Positions 12,447 to 22,271 of a stretch of DNA of 64,000 nucleotides are shown here, one piece after another. Numbering within the stretch: position 1 is the stretch's first letter; each line of letters opens with the position of its first letter. Source of the stretch: Geodermatophilus tzadiensis (lineage in GTDB: Bacteria > Actinomycetota > Actinomycetes > Mycobacteriales > Geodermatophilaceae). The stretch covers positions 1 through 64,000 of the forward strand of contig NZ_PVTG01000015.1 in NCBI RefSeq assembly GCF_003002915.1. Reading direction: 5' to 3'. A program made the translations under genes and the position numbers. Under the pieces are notes generated by a model that was given only the letters and a program-made list of their open reading frames with translations, was not told the DNA's origin and did not search any database.

Positions 12447-12692
12447 TCAGGCGTCGGGGCCCGGGTCGGCCACCGGGGACGCGTTGGAGTCCTCGGTGAC
12501 CCGGCCGCCGCCGGGCGGCAGCGGGGGGCCGCCGTCGTCGGGCTCGTCCTCGGCGATGCTGGGCACCTCGCCGATCTGGCCCCGGCGGCCGCCGTCGGTC
12601 GGGTCGCCGGCACTGGGCTCGGCGCGGCCGCCGAGCTCCGAGCGGCCCTGGCCCTCGCCGGGCAGGTACGGGTCGGGGTCGTTCTCGCTCAC
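12447..12692 (-). CDS. Small acidic hypothetical protein between rbfA and nrnA
   Basis: An 81-residue protein rich in Asp, Glu, Pro and Gly, without hydrophobic segments or a recognised domain, probably disordered (begins MSENDPDPYLPGEGQ). Its ATG overlaps the rbfA stop as ATGA and its stop lies 4 bases before the nrnA start, which supports it being translated. I do not recognise it and cannot assign a role; it might also be a poorly constrained linker ORF. Confidence 0.55.
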   Translation of the reverse strand: MSENDPDPYLPGEGQGRSELGGRAEPSAGDPTDGGRRGQIGEVPSIAEDEPDDGGPPLPPGGGRVTEDSNASPVADPGPDA

Positions 12693-13162
12693 GAGGCGCT
12701 CCTGTGCTCGGAGGACGAGCCGACGTCCTCGGGGTCGTCGTCGTCCTCGGGGTGCCGGTAGGGGTCGGCGTCCCCGGCGTAGGTGGCGTGCTCGCGCAGC
12801 CGGGCCAGCTCGGCGTCGGCGTGCCGGACCCGCTCGAGGGCCTCGTCGAGCTCCCGGGCGGTGTCCGGGACGTGGTCGGCCACGAACTCGAGCGTCGGCA
12901 CGAACTTGATGCCGGTCTGCCTGCCCACCGTCGAGCGCAGCACGCCGGTGGCGCTGGCCAGCGCGCGGGCGGAGTCAGCCACCGCGGTCTCGTCGCCGTA
13001 GACGGTGTAGAAGACCGTGGCCTCGCGCAGGTCACTGGTGACACGGGCGTCGGTCACGGTGACCATGCCCAGCCGGGGGTCCTTGATCTGCGACTCGATC
13101 GCGGCGGAGACGATCTGTCGGATGCGCACCGCGAGCTTGCGGGCGCGGGCGGGGTCGGCCAC
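12689..13162 (-). CDS. rbfA: 30S ribosome-binding factor A
   Basis: Late-stage small-subunit assembly factor that binds 16S rRNA near helix 1. The 157-residue protein starts MADPARARKLAVRIRQIVS and has IKDPRLGMVTVTDARVTSDL, the family signature. An acidic tail of about 35 residues follows the KH-like domain. The GTG at 13162 has GGAGG 6 bases upstream. Downstream genes overlap it, while upstream it is separated from the ylxP-like gene by palindrome copy A. Confidence 0.95.
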   Translation of the reverse strand: MADPARARKLAVRIRQIVSAAIESQIKDPRLGMVTVTDARVTSDLREATVFYTVYGDETAVADSARALASATGVLRSTVGRQTGIKFVPTLEFVADHVPDTARELDEALERVRHADAELARLREHATYAGDADPYRHPEDDDDPEDVGSSSEHRSAS

Positions 13163-13228
13163 GGCGGACCTCCGGGGGTCGGGGGCGCGCCACGGGGCGC
13201 GCCCGGGTCGGGCGGGGGACGAGCGGGT

Positions 13229-13287
13229 GGCCCCCTCGCAGGGCCCCGCCCCGAGCCTGCGAGAGGTGGGGGGCGAGGGGGTCCTTC
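13229..13287 (-). repeat. Palindromic repeat, copy A (after ylxP-like gene)
   Basis: On the minus strand it begins GAAGGACCCCCTCGCCCCCC, then CTCTCGCAGGCTCGGGGC, and ends GCGAGGGGGCC. The outer arms (13229-13239 and 13274-13284) pair at 10 of 11 positions. It starts 2 bases after the TGA of the ylxP-like gene. It shares layout and wording with copies at 22211, 41070 and 58413. Confidence 0.75.
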
Positions 13288-13289
13288 GT

Positions 13290-13586
13290 TCAGTCGTCGG
13301 AGTCGGAGAACAGCTGCCGGTGCGTCGACAGCAGCGTCACCTCCGGCCGCTCGGCCAGCAACCGCTCGCAGGCGTCGAGGACGTCGGTCACCTGACCGGC
13401 GTCCCCCGCGACCGTGGCGACCCCGACCTGCACACGGCGGTGCAGGTCGAGGTCGCCGACCTCGGCCGCGGCCACGGCGAAGCGGCGCCGCAGCTCGGCC
13501 ACGATCGGCCGGACCACGGCGCGCTTGCCCTTGAGCGAGTGGACGTCACCCAGCAGCAGGTCGGCGGTCAGCGCCCCCGTGAACAC
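13290..13586 (-). CDS. DUF503 (YlxP-like) protein
   Basis: A 98-residue protein with VFTGALTADLLLGDVHSLKGKRAVVRPI, matching DUF503/YlxP from its LLLGDVHSLKGKR core, with VGVATVAGDAGQV in the middle. The family sits almost always between infB and rbfA and is thought to help ribosome maturation, but its biochemistry is not settled. The GTG at 13586 has GGAGG 7 bases upstream. It is flanked by two palindromes of the same family (copies A and E), so it may be transcribed or degraded as its own unit. Confidence 0.88.
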   Translation of the reverse strand: MFTGALTADLLLGDVHSLKGKRAVVRPIVAELRRRFAVAAAEVGDLDLHRRVQVGVATVAGDAGQVTDVLDACERLLAERPEVTLLSTHRQLFSDSDD

Positions 13587-13621
13587 GGGTGCTCCTCCCT
13601 GTCGCTGGCGACGTCCCGGAC

Positions 13622-13676
13622 GCCCCCCTGCACCCCACGGCGCGCGGAGCGGGTCGTGGGGTGCAGGGGGGTGCTT
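13622..13676 (-). repeat. Palindromic repeat, copy E (after infB)
   Basis: The arms CCCCCCTGCACCCCACG (13623-13639) and CGTGGGGTGCAGGGGGG (13655-13671) form a perfect 17-bp stem around a 15-base loop. On the minus strand it begins GGAAGCACCCCCC right after the infB TGA. The stop-proximal GAAGnACC matches the other copies, but the loop is diverged. It can act as a terminator or 3'-end block. Confidence 0.7.
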
Positions 13677-13678
13677 CC

Positions 13679-16600
13679 TCAGGCGCGCGGCTTCTCGCGC
13701 ATCTCGAACGTCTCGATGACGTCCTCGATCTTGATGTCGTTGAACGACCCGAGCCCGATACCGCACTCGTAGCCGTCGCGGACCTCGGTGACGTCGTCCT
13801 TGAACCGGCGCAGCGACTCGACGGTGAGGTTGTCGGCGACGACCACCCCGTCGCGGACCAGCCGGGCCTTGGAGTTCCGGGTGATCGTGCCGCTGCGGAC
13901 GATGGAGCCCGCCACGTTGCCGATGCGCGGCACCCGGAAGACCTCGCGGACCTCCGCCGTACCGAGCGCGACCTCCTCGTACTCCGGCTTGAGCATGCCC
14001 TTGAGGGCCGCCTCGATCTCCTCGATCGCCTGGTAGATGACCGAGTAGTACCGGACGTCGACGCCCTCGCGGCTGGCGAGCTCGGTGGCCTGGCCCTCGG
14101 CCCGGACGTTGAAGCCCAGGACGATGACGTCGTCGGCCAGCGCCAGGTCGATGTCGCTCTTGGTGATGCCGCCGACGCCGCGGTGGATGACCCGCAGCGA
14201 GATGTCGTCGCTCACCTCGATCTTCATCAGGGCCTCCTCGAGCGCCTCCACGGTGCCCGAGTTGTCGCCCTTGATGATCAGGTTGAGCTGGCGGTTCTCC
14301 TTGAGCGCCGCGTCGAGGTCCTCGAGGCTGATCCGCTTGCGCATGGAGGCGTTCTGCGCGTTGCGGATGCGGGCCTGACGACGGTCGGCGATCTGCCGGG
14401 CGACACGGTCCTCCTCGACGACGAGGAACGTGTCACCGGCACGTGGCACCGAGGTGAGCCCCACGACCTGCACGGGGCGGGCCGGCAGGGCCTCCTTGAG
14501 CTTGTTGCCGTGCTCGTCGAGCAGCGACCGGACGCGCCCGTAGGCGTCGCCGGCCACGATCGAGTCGCCCTGGCGCAGCGTGCCGCGCTGGACGAGCACG
14601 GTCGCGACGGGGCCGCGGCCCTTGTCCAGCTTGCCCTCGATGACGACGCCCTGGGGATCCTGCTCGGTGTTCGCGCGCAGGTCCAGGGAGGCGTCGGCGG
14701 TCAGCAGGATCGCCGTGAGCAGCTCGTCGAGGCCCTGGCGCGTGGTCGCGGAGACGTCGACGAACATCGTGTCGCCGCCGTACTCCTCGGCCACCAGGCC
14801 GTACTCGGTGAGCTGCTGCCGGATCTTGGCGGGGTTGGCCCCCTCCTTGTCGATCTTGTTGACCGCGACCACGATCGGCACCTCGGCGGCCTGGGCGTGG
14901 TTGAGCGCCTCGACCGTCTGCGGCATGACGCCGTCGTCGGCGGCCACGACCAGGATCACGATGTCGGTCACCTTCGCGCCGCGGGCGCGCATCGCGGTGA
15001 ACGACTCGTGACCCGGGGTGTCGATGAAGGTGATCGGCCGCTCGTAGTCCTCCAGCTCGGTGACGATCTGGTAGGCGCCGATGTGCTGGGTGATGCCACC
15101 GGCCTCCCGCGCCACCACGTTGGTGTTGCGGATGGCGTCCAGGAGCTTCGTCTTGCCGTGGTCGACGTGACCCATGACGGTGACGACCGGCGGGCGGGCC
15201 TCCCAGTCGGCCTCGTCACCCTCGTCGCCGAAGGTGAGGTCGAAGGTCTCGAGGAGCTCGCGGTCCTCGTCCTCCGGGCTGACGACCTGGATGTCCCACT
15301 CGATCTCGGCACCGAGCAGCTGCAGGGTGTCCTCGTTGACCGACTGCGTCGCGGTGACCATCTCGCCCAGGTGGAACAGGGCGGTGACCAGCGCGGCCGG
15401 CTGGGCGCCGATCTTCTCGGCGAGGTCGGTCAGCGAGGCGCCGCGGGGCAGCCGGACGACCTGCCCGTGCCCACGCGGCAGGCTGACGCCGCCCATGCTG
15501 GGCGCCGCCATGGAGTCGAACTCCTGACGCCGCTGCTTCTTGCTCTTGCGCCCGCGGACCGGACCACGGCCGCCGGGACGCCCGAAGGCACCCGCGGTGC
15601 CCGCACCGGAGCCACCGCGACCGCGACCGCGGCCACCGCCGCCGCTGCGGAAGCCACCGCCGGCCGGCGCGCCGCCGCCACCGGGGCCACCGCCGCCACC
15701 GGGACGGAAGCCGCCGCCACCGCCGGGCGCACCCGGGCGGCCACGGCCACCGGCACCGCCGGGACCACCGCCGGGACGGCCGGCACCGGCCGGACGCGGC
15801 GGCATCATGCCGGGCGAGGGACGCTGCGGCATCATGCCCGGGTTCGGCCGGGGACCGCCGGGACCGGCGGCCGGACGCGGGCCACCGGCACCGGGACCCG
15901 GACGCGGGCCACCGGGACGGGGACCGCCGGCACCCGGCGCGGGACGGGGTCCACCGGCGCCGGGACCGGGCCGGGGACCGCCGGCCGCGGGGCCGGGACG
16001 CGGGCCGCCGGCGGCCGGACCCGGCCGCGGGGCGCTGCTGAAGGGGTTGTTGCCCGGACGCGGCGCCGGGCGGGGACCCGGCCGCGGACCGGCACCGGGC
16101 GCGGCCGGACCGGCACCGGGGGCGCCGGGACGCTGCGCGCCGGGAGCCGCCGGTCGCGGGGCGGCCGGACGCGCGGGACCGGGCACCGGACCGCCGGCCG
16201 GACGCGACGCGGGGGCACCCGGGCGCGGGGCGCCCGGACGCGGGCCCTGCGGGGCGGCCGGCTGCTGCACCGGGGCGCTGGCGGCCGGCTGCTGGACCGG
16301 GGCAGGGGCAGGGGCAGGGGCGGCCGGCTGCTGGACCGGCGCGCCGGCGGCCGGGGCCTGGGGCGCGGCCGGACGCGGGCCGGGGGTGGGTGCGCCGGGA
16401 CGCGGGGCACCGGGACGCGGACCCGGGGTGGGACCGGCGGCCGGGGCCGGCGCCGACGGGGCGGCGGGGGCCTGCGGAGCGCTCGCCACCGGCTGCGGGG
16501 CGGACGGGCGCGGCGCGGACGGGCGCGGGGCGGACGGCGCGGCGGGACGGGCCGCGGGGGCACCGCCGCCGTTGCCATTGCCGCCGGCGGACGCGCCGAG

Positions 16601-16750
16601 GGCCTCCCGGAGCCGACGGGCCACGGGGGCCTCGACGGTCGAGGAGGCGGACTTCACGAACTCGCCCTGCTCCTTGAGCTTGGCGAGCACGGTCTTGCTG
16701 TCGACCCCGAACTCCTTGGCGAGTTCGTGGACGCGGGCTTTGCCTGGCAC
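13679..16750 (-). CDS. infB: Translation initiation factor IF-2
   Basis: GTPase that brings fMet-tRNA to the 30S P site and promotes subunit joining. The 1023-residue protein begins with an IF2N domain ([18 protein letters not shown]), followed by about 350 residues of Pro/Gly/Ala/Arg-rich low complexity made of PRPGAP-like repeats, then the G domain ([29 protein letters not shown]) and domains II-IV. The long disordered linker is usual in high-GC actinobacteria. The GTG at 16750 has GAGGAG upstream. Confidence 0.97.
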   Translation of the reverse strand: MPGKARVHELAKEFGVDSKTVLAKLKEQGEFVKSASSTVEAPVARRLREALGASAGGNGNGGGAPAARPAAPSAPRPSAPRPSAPQPVASAPQAPAAPSAPAPAAGPTPGPRPGAPRPGAPTPGPRPAAPQAPAAGAPVQQPAAPAPAPAPVQQPAASAPVQQPAAPQGPRPGAPRPGAPASRPAGGPVPGPARPAAPRPAAPGAQRPGAPGAGPAAPGAGPRPGPRPAPRPGNNPFSSAPRPGPAAGGPRPGPAAGGPRPGPGAGGPRPAPGAGGPRPGGPRPGPGAGGPRPAAGPGGPRPNPGMMPQRPSPGMMPPRPAGAGRPGGGPGGAGGRGRPGAPGGGGGFRPGGGGGPGGGGAPAGGGFRSGGGGRGRGRGGSGAGTAGAFGRPGGRGPVRGRKSKKQRRQEFDSMAAPSMGGVSLPRGHGQVVRLPRGASLTDLAEKIGAQPAALVTALFHLGEMVTATQSVNEDTLQLLGAEIEWDIQVVSPEDEDRELLETFDLTFGDEGDEADWEARPPVVTVMGHVDHGKTKLLDAIRNTNVVAREAGGITQHIGAYQIVTELEDYERPITFIDTPGHESFTAMRARGAKVTDIVILVVAADDGVMPQTVEALNHAQAAEVPIVVAVNKIDKEGANPAKIRQQLTEYGLVAEEYGGDTMFVDVSATTRQGLDELLTAILLTADASLDLRANTEQDPQGVVIEGKLDKGRGPVATVLVQRGTLRQGDSIVAGDAYGRVRSLLDEHGNKLKEALPARPVQVVGLTSVPRAGDTFLVVEEDRVARQIADRRQARIRNAQNASMRKRISLEDLDAALKENRQLNLIIKGDNSGTVEALEEALMKIEVSDDISLRVIHRGVGGITKSDIDLALADDVIVLGFNVRAEGQATELASREGVDVRYYSVIYQAIEEIEAALKGMLKPEYEEVALGTAEVREVFRVPRIGNVAGSIVRSGTITRNSKARLVRDGVVVADNLTVESLRRFKDDVTEVRDGYECGIGLGSFNDIKIEDVIETFEMREKPRA

Positions 16751-16819
16751 GGATCTCCTCTGGTGAGGCCGGCGGCTCGCCCGCGCGACCTCGTCGTCAG
16801 TGGTGCATGGTCTGGCTTG

Positions 16820-17233
16820 TCATCGTGGGGACTTCACGGCTGGCTCATCCGACGACGTCCTGCTCTCGACGTGCGCACCGGCCTGGGGCCGGTCCGCCGG
16901 TGGGACTGCGGTCTGTCGTTCGAGGTGGTGCGCCCGCCCGGGCCGGGCGTCCGCGGGTGCTGGTGCACCGAGGACGTGGGTCCGGAGCGGACCGGCCTCC
17001 ACCGCGGCGCCGCCGCCTCCGGGGAGGCGCAGCGCCCGGGGGAAGGCCCGGCGTCGCTCCGCTGCGCGCAGGCACTCCGGGGTGGGGTGCAGCGAGGCGC
17101 CCCGGCCGGGGAGCCGCCGTCGCGGATCGGGCACGAGGGCCCCGTCCCGGACGACGACACGCAGCAGGTCGGTGACCGGAGCGCGTTCCCGGCAGCCCAC
17201 ACAGGTGCGCACCGGGATCGACGTTTCGGCCAC
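16820..17233 (-). CDS. YlxR-like RNA-binding protein (DUF448)
   Basis: A 137-residue basic protein. RTCVGCRERAPVTDLLRVV at residues 9-27 and the later DPRRRLPGRGASLHPTPEC are the YlxR signature. YlxR lies between nusA and infB in most bacteria; it is reported to bind RNA and affect gene expression or RNase P, but the mechanism is open. The C-terminal 50 residues are low complexity. The GTG at 17233 follows the nusA stop by 8 bases. Confidence 0.88.
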   Translation of the reverse strand: MAETSIPVRTCVGCRERAPVTDLLRVVVRDGALVPDPRRRLPGRGASLHPTPECLRAAERRRAFPRALRLPGGGGAAVEAGPLRTHVLGAPAPADARPGRAHHLERQTAVPPADRPQAGAHVESRTSSDEPAVKSPR

Positions 17234-17241
17234 CCGTCACT

Positions 17242-18375
17242 CTAGCGCGCTGCGGGACCTCGTTGTTCCGGGCGCCGCTGACCGGGTCGGAGGGCACCCC
17301 CACCGGGGGCCGGCCGGCCGCCCGGAGCACCGGCGCGCACCGGCGGCGGGCCCGAGCGCAGCGGCGGGCGGCCCACCCCGGGCGAGGGCGCGGCGTCGTC
17401 GGGGGCGGCGTCGCTGCGGATGTCGATGCGGCAGCCGGTGAGCCGGGCGGCGAGGCGGGCGTTCTGGCCCTCCTTGCCGATGGCCAGCGACAGCTGGTAG
17501 TCGGGCACCACGACCCGCACCGCCTTGGCCTTGGGGTCGACCAGGGTCGCGGCGCTCACCCGGGCGGGGCTCAGCGCCGAGGCGACGAAGGTGGCGGGGT
17601 CGTCGGACCAGTCGACGATGTCGATCTTCTCGCCGTGCAGCTCGCTCATGACGTTGCGCACCCGCTGCCCCATCGGCCCGATGCAGGCGCCCTTGGCGTT
17701 GAGCCCGGGCACCGAGGTGCGGACGGCGATCTTCGAGCGGTGCCCGGCCTCGCGGGCGACGGCGACGATCTCCACGCTGCCGTCGGCGATCTCGGGGACC
17801 TCGAGGGCGAACAGCTTGCGCACCAGGTTCGGGTGGGTGCGCGAGACGGTCACCTGCGGCCCGCGGTAGGTGCGTGCGACCGACACGACGTAGGCGCGCA
17901 GCCGGCTGCCGTGCGGGTACTTCTCCCCGGGCACCTGCTCGGCGGAGGGCAGCACCGCCTCGACCTTGCCGATGTCGACCAGCACCGAGCCCTGGGCGTT
18001 GCGGCGCGCGTCGGCCTGGACGACGCCGCTGACGATGTCGCCCTCCTTGCCGGCGTACTCGCCGAAGGTCTGCTCGTGCTCGGCGTCGCGCAGCCGCTGG
18101 ACGATCACCTGCTTGGCGGTGCTGGCCGCGATCCGGCCGAAGTCCGAGGGGGTGTCGTCCCACTCGCGCACGACCTCGCCGTCGGCACCCAGCTCCTGGG
18201 CGAGCACCGCGACCTCGCCGGTCTTGCGGTCGACGTGCACCCGCACGTGCTTGGCGGCGCCGTCGGCGTGCCGGTAGGCGGTCACCAGCGCCGTCTCGAT
18301 CGCCTCGATGACCGTGTCGGCGGGGATGCCCTTCTCCCGCTCGACCGCCTTGAGGGCGGTCACGTCGATGTTCAC
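17242..18375 (-). CDS. nusA: Transcription termination/antitermination protein NusA
   Basis: Binds RNA polymerase and nascent RNA, aiding pausing, termination and rRNA antitermination. The 377-residue protein has the NusA N-domain ([16 protein letters not shown]), an S1 domain ([12 protein letters not shown]), and two KH domains ([19 protein letters not shown] and [18 protein letters not shown]), then a Pro/Gly-rich tail. It lacks the acidic repeats of enterobacterial NusA, as expected for actinobacteria. The GTG at 18375 overlaps the rimP stop as GTGA. Confidence 0.97.
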   Translation of the reverse strand: MNIDVTALKAVEREKGIPADTVIEAIETALVTAYRHADGAAKHVRVHVDRKTGEVAVLAQELGADGEVVREWDDTPSDFGRIAASTAKQVIVQRLRDAEHEQTFGEYAGKEGDIVSGVVQADARRNAQGSVLVDIGKVEAVLPSAEQVPGEKYPHGSRLRAYVVSVARTYRGPQVTVSRTHPNLVRKLFALEVPEIADGSVEIVAVAREAGHRSKIAVRTSVPGLNAKGACIGPMGQRVRNVMSELHGEKIDIVDWSDDPATFVASALSPARVSAATLVDPKAKAVRVVVPDYQLSLAIGKEGQNARLAARLTGCRIDIRSDAAPDDAAPSPGVGRPPLRSGPPPVRAGAPGGRPAPGGGALRPGQRRPEQRGPAAR

Positions 18376-19055
18376 TGTCCTCCTCCGTCGTCGCCCTCGT
18401 CGTCCAGCAGCTCGTCGTCCGGCAGCTCGTCGTGCGCGTCGTCGTCGTGCGCGTCGTCGTCCGTGCCGGGGCGGGCGAACTCGACCTGCACCCGCCCGGC
18501 GCCGAGCTCGGCCCACGGGACCTGCCGCGGGGTGGGCGGCTTGCGGCGCGCGCCGGGCTTGCCCGGCTTCTCCACGGCGAGGGTCACGCCGTCGTCGTCG
18601 ACGGCGGTGACCCGCCCGGTCACCTGCTCGGTCGCGCCGGCCGGGCCGACGGCGACGGCGACCAGGCGGCCGGTGTTGCGCCGCCAGTGCCGCGGCTCGG
18701 TGAGCGGCCGGTCGACGCCGGGGCTGGTCACCTCGAGCACGTAGGGGGCGGCGCCGAACTCGCCGTCGTCGTCGTCGAGCACCGCCGACACCGCGCGGCT
18801 GACCTCCGCGACGTCGTCGAGCGTGACGCCCTGATCGCGGTCGACCACCACGCGGACGATGCTGCGCCGGCCGGCGGGGGTGACCACCAGCTCCTCGAGG
18901 TCGTAGCCGGCGGCGCCGACCAGGGGGGCGATCCAGCCGGCCAGCCGGGTGGCGGCCGGGTCGTCCCGGCCCCGGCGCGTGGCCGGGTCCTGCCGGCGAC
19001 CTGCGGCCGGGTCCTGCCGTCGACCTGCGGCCGGGTCCTGCCGTCGCGTGGACAC
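18372..19055 (-). CDS. rimP: Ribosome maturation factor RimP
   Basis: Small-subunit assembly factor acting early on the head domain. The 227-residue protein has [20 protein letters not shown], the core [20 protein letters not shown], and an acidic tail with DDDAH repeats. It is longer than the usual 150-180 residues because of a tandem RRQDPAAG repeat at the N-terminus (24-bp DNA repeat, three units) and the tail. The GTG at 19055 has GGAGGGAG upstream; a later start would remove the repeat but lacks a visible binding site. Confidence 0.92.
   Translation of the reverse strand: MSTRRQDPAAGRRQDPAAGRRQDPATRRGRDDPAATRLAGWIAPLVGAAGYDLEELVVTPAGRRSIVRVVVDRDQGVTLDDVAEVSRAVSAVLDDDDGEFGAAPYVLEVTSPGVDRPLTEPRHWRRNTGRLVAVAVGPAGATEQVTGRVTAVDDDGVTLAVEKPGKPGARRKPPTPRQVPWAELGAGRVQVEFARPGTDDDAHDDDAHDELPDDELLDDEGDDGGGQ
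18981..19046. repeat. 24-bp tandem repeat in rimP
   Basis: The block GGCCGGGTCCTGCCG recurs at 18981, 19005 and 19029, giving three near-identical 24-bp units that encode RRQDPAAG repeats near the RimP N-terminus. The unit is a multiple of three, so copy-number change would keep the frame. Confidence 0.85.
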
Positions 19056-19159
19056 GGGCTCCCTCCCTCCTGGACCGGTCGGAGCTCGTGCTCGGCGGAC
19101 CGCACCGCCCGGGGCGGCGCCCGGCGGCGCGCGTCGCACGGCACCGGCCGTGCCTACCC

Positions 19160-19187
19160 GGGGGAGCCGTCAGGCTACCGCTCCCCC
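19160..19187 (-). promoter_or_regulatory. Probable rimP-nusA promoter within an inverted repeat
   Basis: A -10-like TAGCCT (19172-19177, minus strand) sits between the arms GGGGGAGC and GCTCCCCC of an 8-bp inverted repeat. It is about 115 bases upstream of rimP. No -35 was recognised. The repeat could be an operator or simply a terminator stem between divergent genes. Confidence 0.4.
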
Positions 19188-19282
19188 GCCGACCGTTCGC
19201 CCGTCGGCCGGGCGCCGGTGCCCGGGCGGCACCCGCCCGTCGCTGTCCGGCGGGCGGGGGCGGTCCTGGGAGGATGGCGGTG

Positions 19283-19786
19283 ATGTCCGCACCGCCCGCT
19301 CCCCCCGTCCCGACCGGCTTCTCCCGGCGCGGCCTGCTCGCCGGCGCGGCCGGGCTGGCCCTGTTCACCACCGTCGCCGGGTGCACCCCCGGCAGCTCCC
19401 GGGAGGCGGCCCGGGAAACCGCCGAGCAGGTCGACCGGCTGGCCGCGCAGGTCGCCGTCCAGGAGGCCGTGGTCACCGCCTACGCCGCCGCCGGCACGGC
19501 CGACCCGGCGCTGCGCGCCGAGCTCGCGGTGCCCGCGGACCAGGCCCGCGACCAGCTCGACCGGTTGCGCGAGGCGGCGCCCACGGCCACGGCCACGGCC
19601 TCCTCGACCGCGGCGCCGGCGGCCGCACCGCCGGCCGGCGGGGACGTGCGGGCCTGGCTCCGGGAGCAGGTCGGCACGGCCGCGACGAGCCACGCGACGG
19701 CCTGCGTCGAGGTGGCCGGGGCGCGGGCGGCGCTGCTGGGGTCGGTGGCGGCCGGACTGCGCGGTCACGAGACCGCGCTGGCGTGA
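19283..19786 (+). CDS. Tat-type lipoprotein of unknown function
   Basis: A 167-residue predicted lipoprotein. The N-terminus has [21 protein letters not shown], here read as a twin-arginine signal (SRRGLL) and lipobox (VAGC), so it should be exported by Tat and lipid-anchored. The mature part is helical and Ala-rich with Gln/Glu heptads, then a short Ala/Pro linker. The ATG at 19283 is preceded by GGGAGG at a good distance. It is followed after 11 bases by a ferritin-like gene; mycobacteria also have an Ala-rich pair beside rimP (recalled as Rv2843/Rv2844). Function unknown. Confidence 0.72.
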   Translation: MSAPPAPPVPTGFSRRGLLAGAAGLALFTTVAGCTPGSSREAARETAEQVDRLAAQVAVQEAVVTAYAAAGTADPALRAELAVPADQARDQLDRLREAAPTATATASSTAAPAAAPPAGGDVRAWLREQVGTAATSHATACVEVAGARAALLGSVAAGLRGHETALA

Positions 19787-19797
19787 GGGGGACGGTC

Positions 19798-20253
19798 ATG
19801 GCCGAGGACGGGGACGGCGCGGCGGGTGCCGAGGAGACCGCGCTGCAGGACGCGCTGGCCGCCGAGCACGCCGCGGTGTGGGGCTACGGCGTCGTGGGTG
19901 CGGCGCTGCCGGCCGACGGGCGGGCGCCGGCGACCGACGCCGAGCAGGCGCACCGCGACGCCCGCGACCGGCTGGCGGCGCTGCTCGACGGGCGCGGCGC
20001 GGACCCGACGCCGGCCGGGGCCGGCTACGAGCTGCCGTTCCCGGTGCTGTCGGCGGTCGACGCCGCGGCGCTGGCCGTCGTCCTCGAGGAGGGGGTCAGC
20101 GGCTCGTGGGTGGCGCTGCTCGACGCGGCCGCGGAGATCGAGGTGCGCCAGCTGGCCGTGGACGGCCTGCAGGCCGCCGAGGTCCGCGCCGTCGGCTGGC
20201 GGGTGGCCGCCGGGCGGACCCCGCTCACCACCGCCCTGCCCGGCCTGTCCTGA
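19798..20253 (+). CDS. DUF4439 ferritin-like domain protein
   Basis: A 151-residue helical protein. ALQDALAAEHAAVWGYGVVGA at the start and AEIEVRQLAVDGLQAAEVRAV near the end carry the paired Glu/His pattern of ferritin-like four-helix bundles and match DUF4439. Metal binding is likely but untested. The ATG at 19798 has GAGGGGG upstream; a GTG at 19783 overlapping the previous stop is an alternative. It is probably co-transcribed with the lipoprotein. The preserved pairing next to rimP suggests an envelope-linked role. Confidence 0.75.
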   Translation: MAEDGDGAAGAEETALQDALAAEHAAVWGYGVVGAALPADGRAPATDAEQAHRDARDRLAALLDGRGADPTPAGAGYELPFPVLSAVDAAALAVVLEEGVSGSWVALLDAAAEIEVRQLAVDGLQAAEVRAVGWRVAAGRTPLTTALPGLS

Positions 20254-20261
20254 CCTGACCC

Positions 20262-22157
20262 TCAGCCCAGGGCGCCGAGGAAGGCGTCGGTGACGCCGAC
20301 GGCGGCGCTGCTGGACTGCCCGGCCTCCACCAGGACGGCGAAGGCGATGTCGCCCTGCGGGCCGCCGAGCCGGTAGCCGACGAACCAGCCGTGGGAGTCC
20401 GGCGGGGTGTTGCTGCCGAACTCGGCGGTGCCGGTCTTGCCGTAGACCTCGCCGCGGGCGGCCAGCGCGGTCGCCGTCCCCGACAGCACCACCTGCCGCA
20501 TCATCGGCCGCAGCTGGTCGAGGACCGCCTGACCCGGGCCCTCCGGCGCCGGCCCGGCCGGCTCGGCGCCGACGACCTCCACCGGGGCGGCGGGGGTGCC
20601 GCTGGCGATGCCGGCGGCGACCAGCGCCATCTGCGCCGGGCTCACCAGCACCTGGCCCTGGCCGATCGCGTCGGCCGCCTTGGTGGTGCCGGTGGAGTCG
20701 GCGGGCACGCTGCCGGAGAAGACGTCGACCGGCAGCTGCCAGTCGGTGCCGACGCCGTAGGACGCGGCCGCGGCGGCGAGCGCGTCGTCGGGCAGCTGCA
20801 GGCCGGCCTGGATGAACGTCGTGTTGCACGACCGGGCGAAGGCCTCGGTGAAGGGCACCGTGCCGAGGTCGAACTGGTCCTGGTTCTCGAACTCGCGGCC
20901 CTCGACGACCGTCGTCCCGGGGCAGGCCACCGGGGTGTCCGGGGTGAGCCCGCCGGCGGACAGCAGCGCGGTGGCGGTGATCGTCTTCATGCTCGAGCCC
21001 GGCGGGTACTGCCCGGTCAGCGCGTTGCCGGCGGCGGCCGCCTCGTTGGACGACACCGCCAGGACCTCACCGGTCCCGGGCCGCACGACGACCAGGTGGG
21101 TGGCCAGCGGCTGGGTCGCGACGGCGGCGTCGGCGGCGTCCTGCAGCGGGCGGACCAGCGGCGTCTGCACCGGCTCGCCGGGCACCGGGTCGACGGCGTC
21201 CAGCTGGCGGCCGGTGTCGCCGGTGGCCTCGTCGGTGCTGACCACCGCGACGGTGAAGCCGGGGGTGCCGGTGAGCTGCTCCTGGAAGGCGCGCTGCAGG
21301 CCCGACAGGCCCAGCTGGTCGCCGGCGGCGTAGACGGCCTCGTCGTCCTCGGTGGTCTCCTCGATCACCTCGGCGGTGGCCGCGCCGACCCGGCCGAGCA
21401 GCGCGGGGGCGAACCGGGCCGAGGGGGCCAGCAGCCGGGTCTCGGTGGGGAACACCGCGCCGGGCAGGTCGAACACCTGGGCGCGGACGGCCTCGAAGTC
21501 GGGCCGGCGCAGGGTGATCACCGGCACGAACTGGCCGGCCGGGGCGGCCTCGACGTCGGCGGTGATCTGCTCGGCCGGGATGCCGGTGGCCGCCGACAGC
21601 GCCGCGGCCAGCGCCGGCAGGTCGGTGACCTCGTCCTTGGCCACGCCCACGTTGACCACCTCGGTGGGGGTGAACAGCGGCTGGCCCGCGGCGTCGGTGA
21701 GGGCGGCGCGCTCGGGCAGCGTGCGGGTCAGCTGCAGGCGCTGTCCCTCCCCCAGCTCGGGGTGCACGACGGTGGGCGCGGCCACGACCTGCCAGCCCTC
21801 GTCGCCCTCCTGCAGCTCGAGGGTCGCGTCGTAGGTCCAGTCGGGAGCGGCGGCGAGGTCCCAGGTGGCCGTCCAGCCGGCGGTGGCGGTGCCGTCGTCG
21901 ACGGTGACCTCGCCGAGCTCGGCGGCGAGGGTGGCCCCGGGCAGGTCGGTGGCGGTCTGCTCGAGCAGGGCGCCGGCCGCGTCGGGGTCGGTGGTGGCCG
22001 CCGCGGCGGCGTCCGGGTCGCCGGCCGACCAGTCGTCGAGGAAGGCCTGGGCGGCGGCGCGGACGTCGTCCTCGGAGCCGCCCGAGCAGGCCGCCAGCGC
22101 CGGGGCGGCGAGCAGCGTCAGGACCGAACCGAGGACCGCCGTGCGTCGTGCTCCCAC
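20262..22157 (-). CDS. Class B penicillin-binding protein, PbpLipo type
   Basis: D,D-transpeptidase that cross-links peptidoglycan, anchored as a lipoprotein. The 631-residue protein starts with a signal ending in the lipobox LAAC, then an NTF2-like MecA-N domain, a dimerisation domain, and the transpeptidase domain with SSMK, SCN and KTG boxes (PGSSMKTITA, ARSCNTTF, YGKTGTAEF). The GTG at 22157 has AGGGTGG at suitable spacing. The order PbpLipo, GNAT, ispG, rseP, dxr is also seen in mycobacteria. It is convergent with the ferritin-like gene. Confidence 0.92.
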   Translation of the reverse strand: MGARRTAVLGSVLTLLAAPALAACSGGSEDDVRAAAQAFLDDWSAGDPDAAAAATTDPDAAGALLEQTATDLPGATLAAELGEVTVDDGTATAGWTATWDLAAAPDWTYDATLELQEGDEGWQVVAAPTVVHPELGEGQRLQLTRTLPERAALTDAAGQPLFTPTEVVNVGVAKDEVTDLPALAAALSAATGIPAEQITADVEAAPAGQFVPVITLRRPDFEAVRAQVFDLPGAVFPTETRLLAPSARFAPALLGRVGAATAEVIEETTEDDEAVYAAGDQLGLSGLQRAFQEQLTGTPGFTVAVVSTDEATGDTGRQLDAVDPVPGEPVQTPLVRPLQDAADAAVATQPLATHLVVVRPGTGEVLAVSSNEAAAAGNALTGQYPPGSSMKTITATALLSAGGLTPDTPVACPGTTVVEGREFENQDQFDLGTVPFTEAFARSCNTTFIQAGLQLPDDALAAAAASYGVGTDWQLPVDVFSGSVPADSTGTTKAADAIGQGQVLVSPAQMALVAAGIASGTPAAPVEVVGAEPAGPAPEGPGQAVLDQLRPMMRQVVLSGTATALAARGEVYGKTGTAEFGSNTPPDSHGWFVGYRLGGPQGDIAFAVLVEAGQSSSAAVGVTDAFLGALG

Positions 22158-22210
22158 GGCCACCCACCCTGTCAGACGATGGGGCCCTCCCGACGGCGAC
22201 GTGCGGGAAC

Positions 22211-22270
22211 GGCCGCCCTCCAAGGACCCGCGCCGAGCGGAGCGAGGCGTGGGAGCGGGGGTGGTCCTCC
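22211..22270 (-). repeat. Palindromic repeat, copy B (after GNAT gene)
   Basis: Minus strand: GGAGGACCACCCCCGC, then CCTCGCTCCGCTCGGCGCGG, ending GGAGGGCGGCC. It begins 1 base after the TGA of the GNAT gene. It is more diverged than copies A, C and D but keeps the same layout. Confidence 0.6.
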
Positions 22271-22271
22271 G

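Noticed and set aside
15600-16600. CRISPR-like or tandem repeats in the infB linker
   Set aside because: Codon-level low complexity (Pro/Gly/Arg) without fixed-length repeats and spacers.
13589-17245. 1218-residue plus-strand open frame opposite infB
   Set aside because: Its composition mirrors the high-GC codon positions of infB, and it has no recognisable domain; infB is certain.
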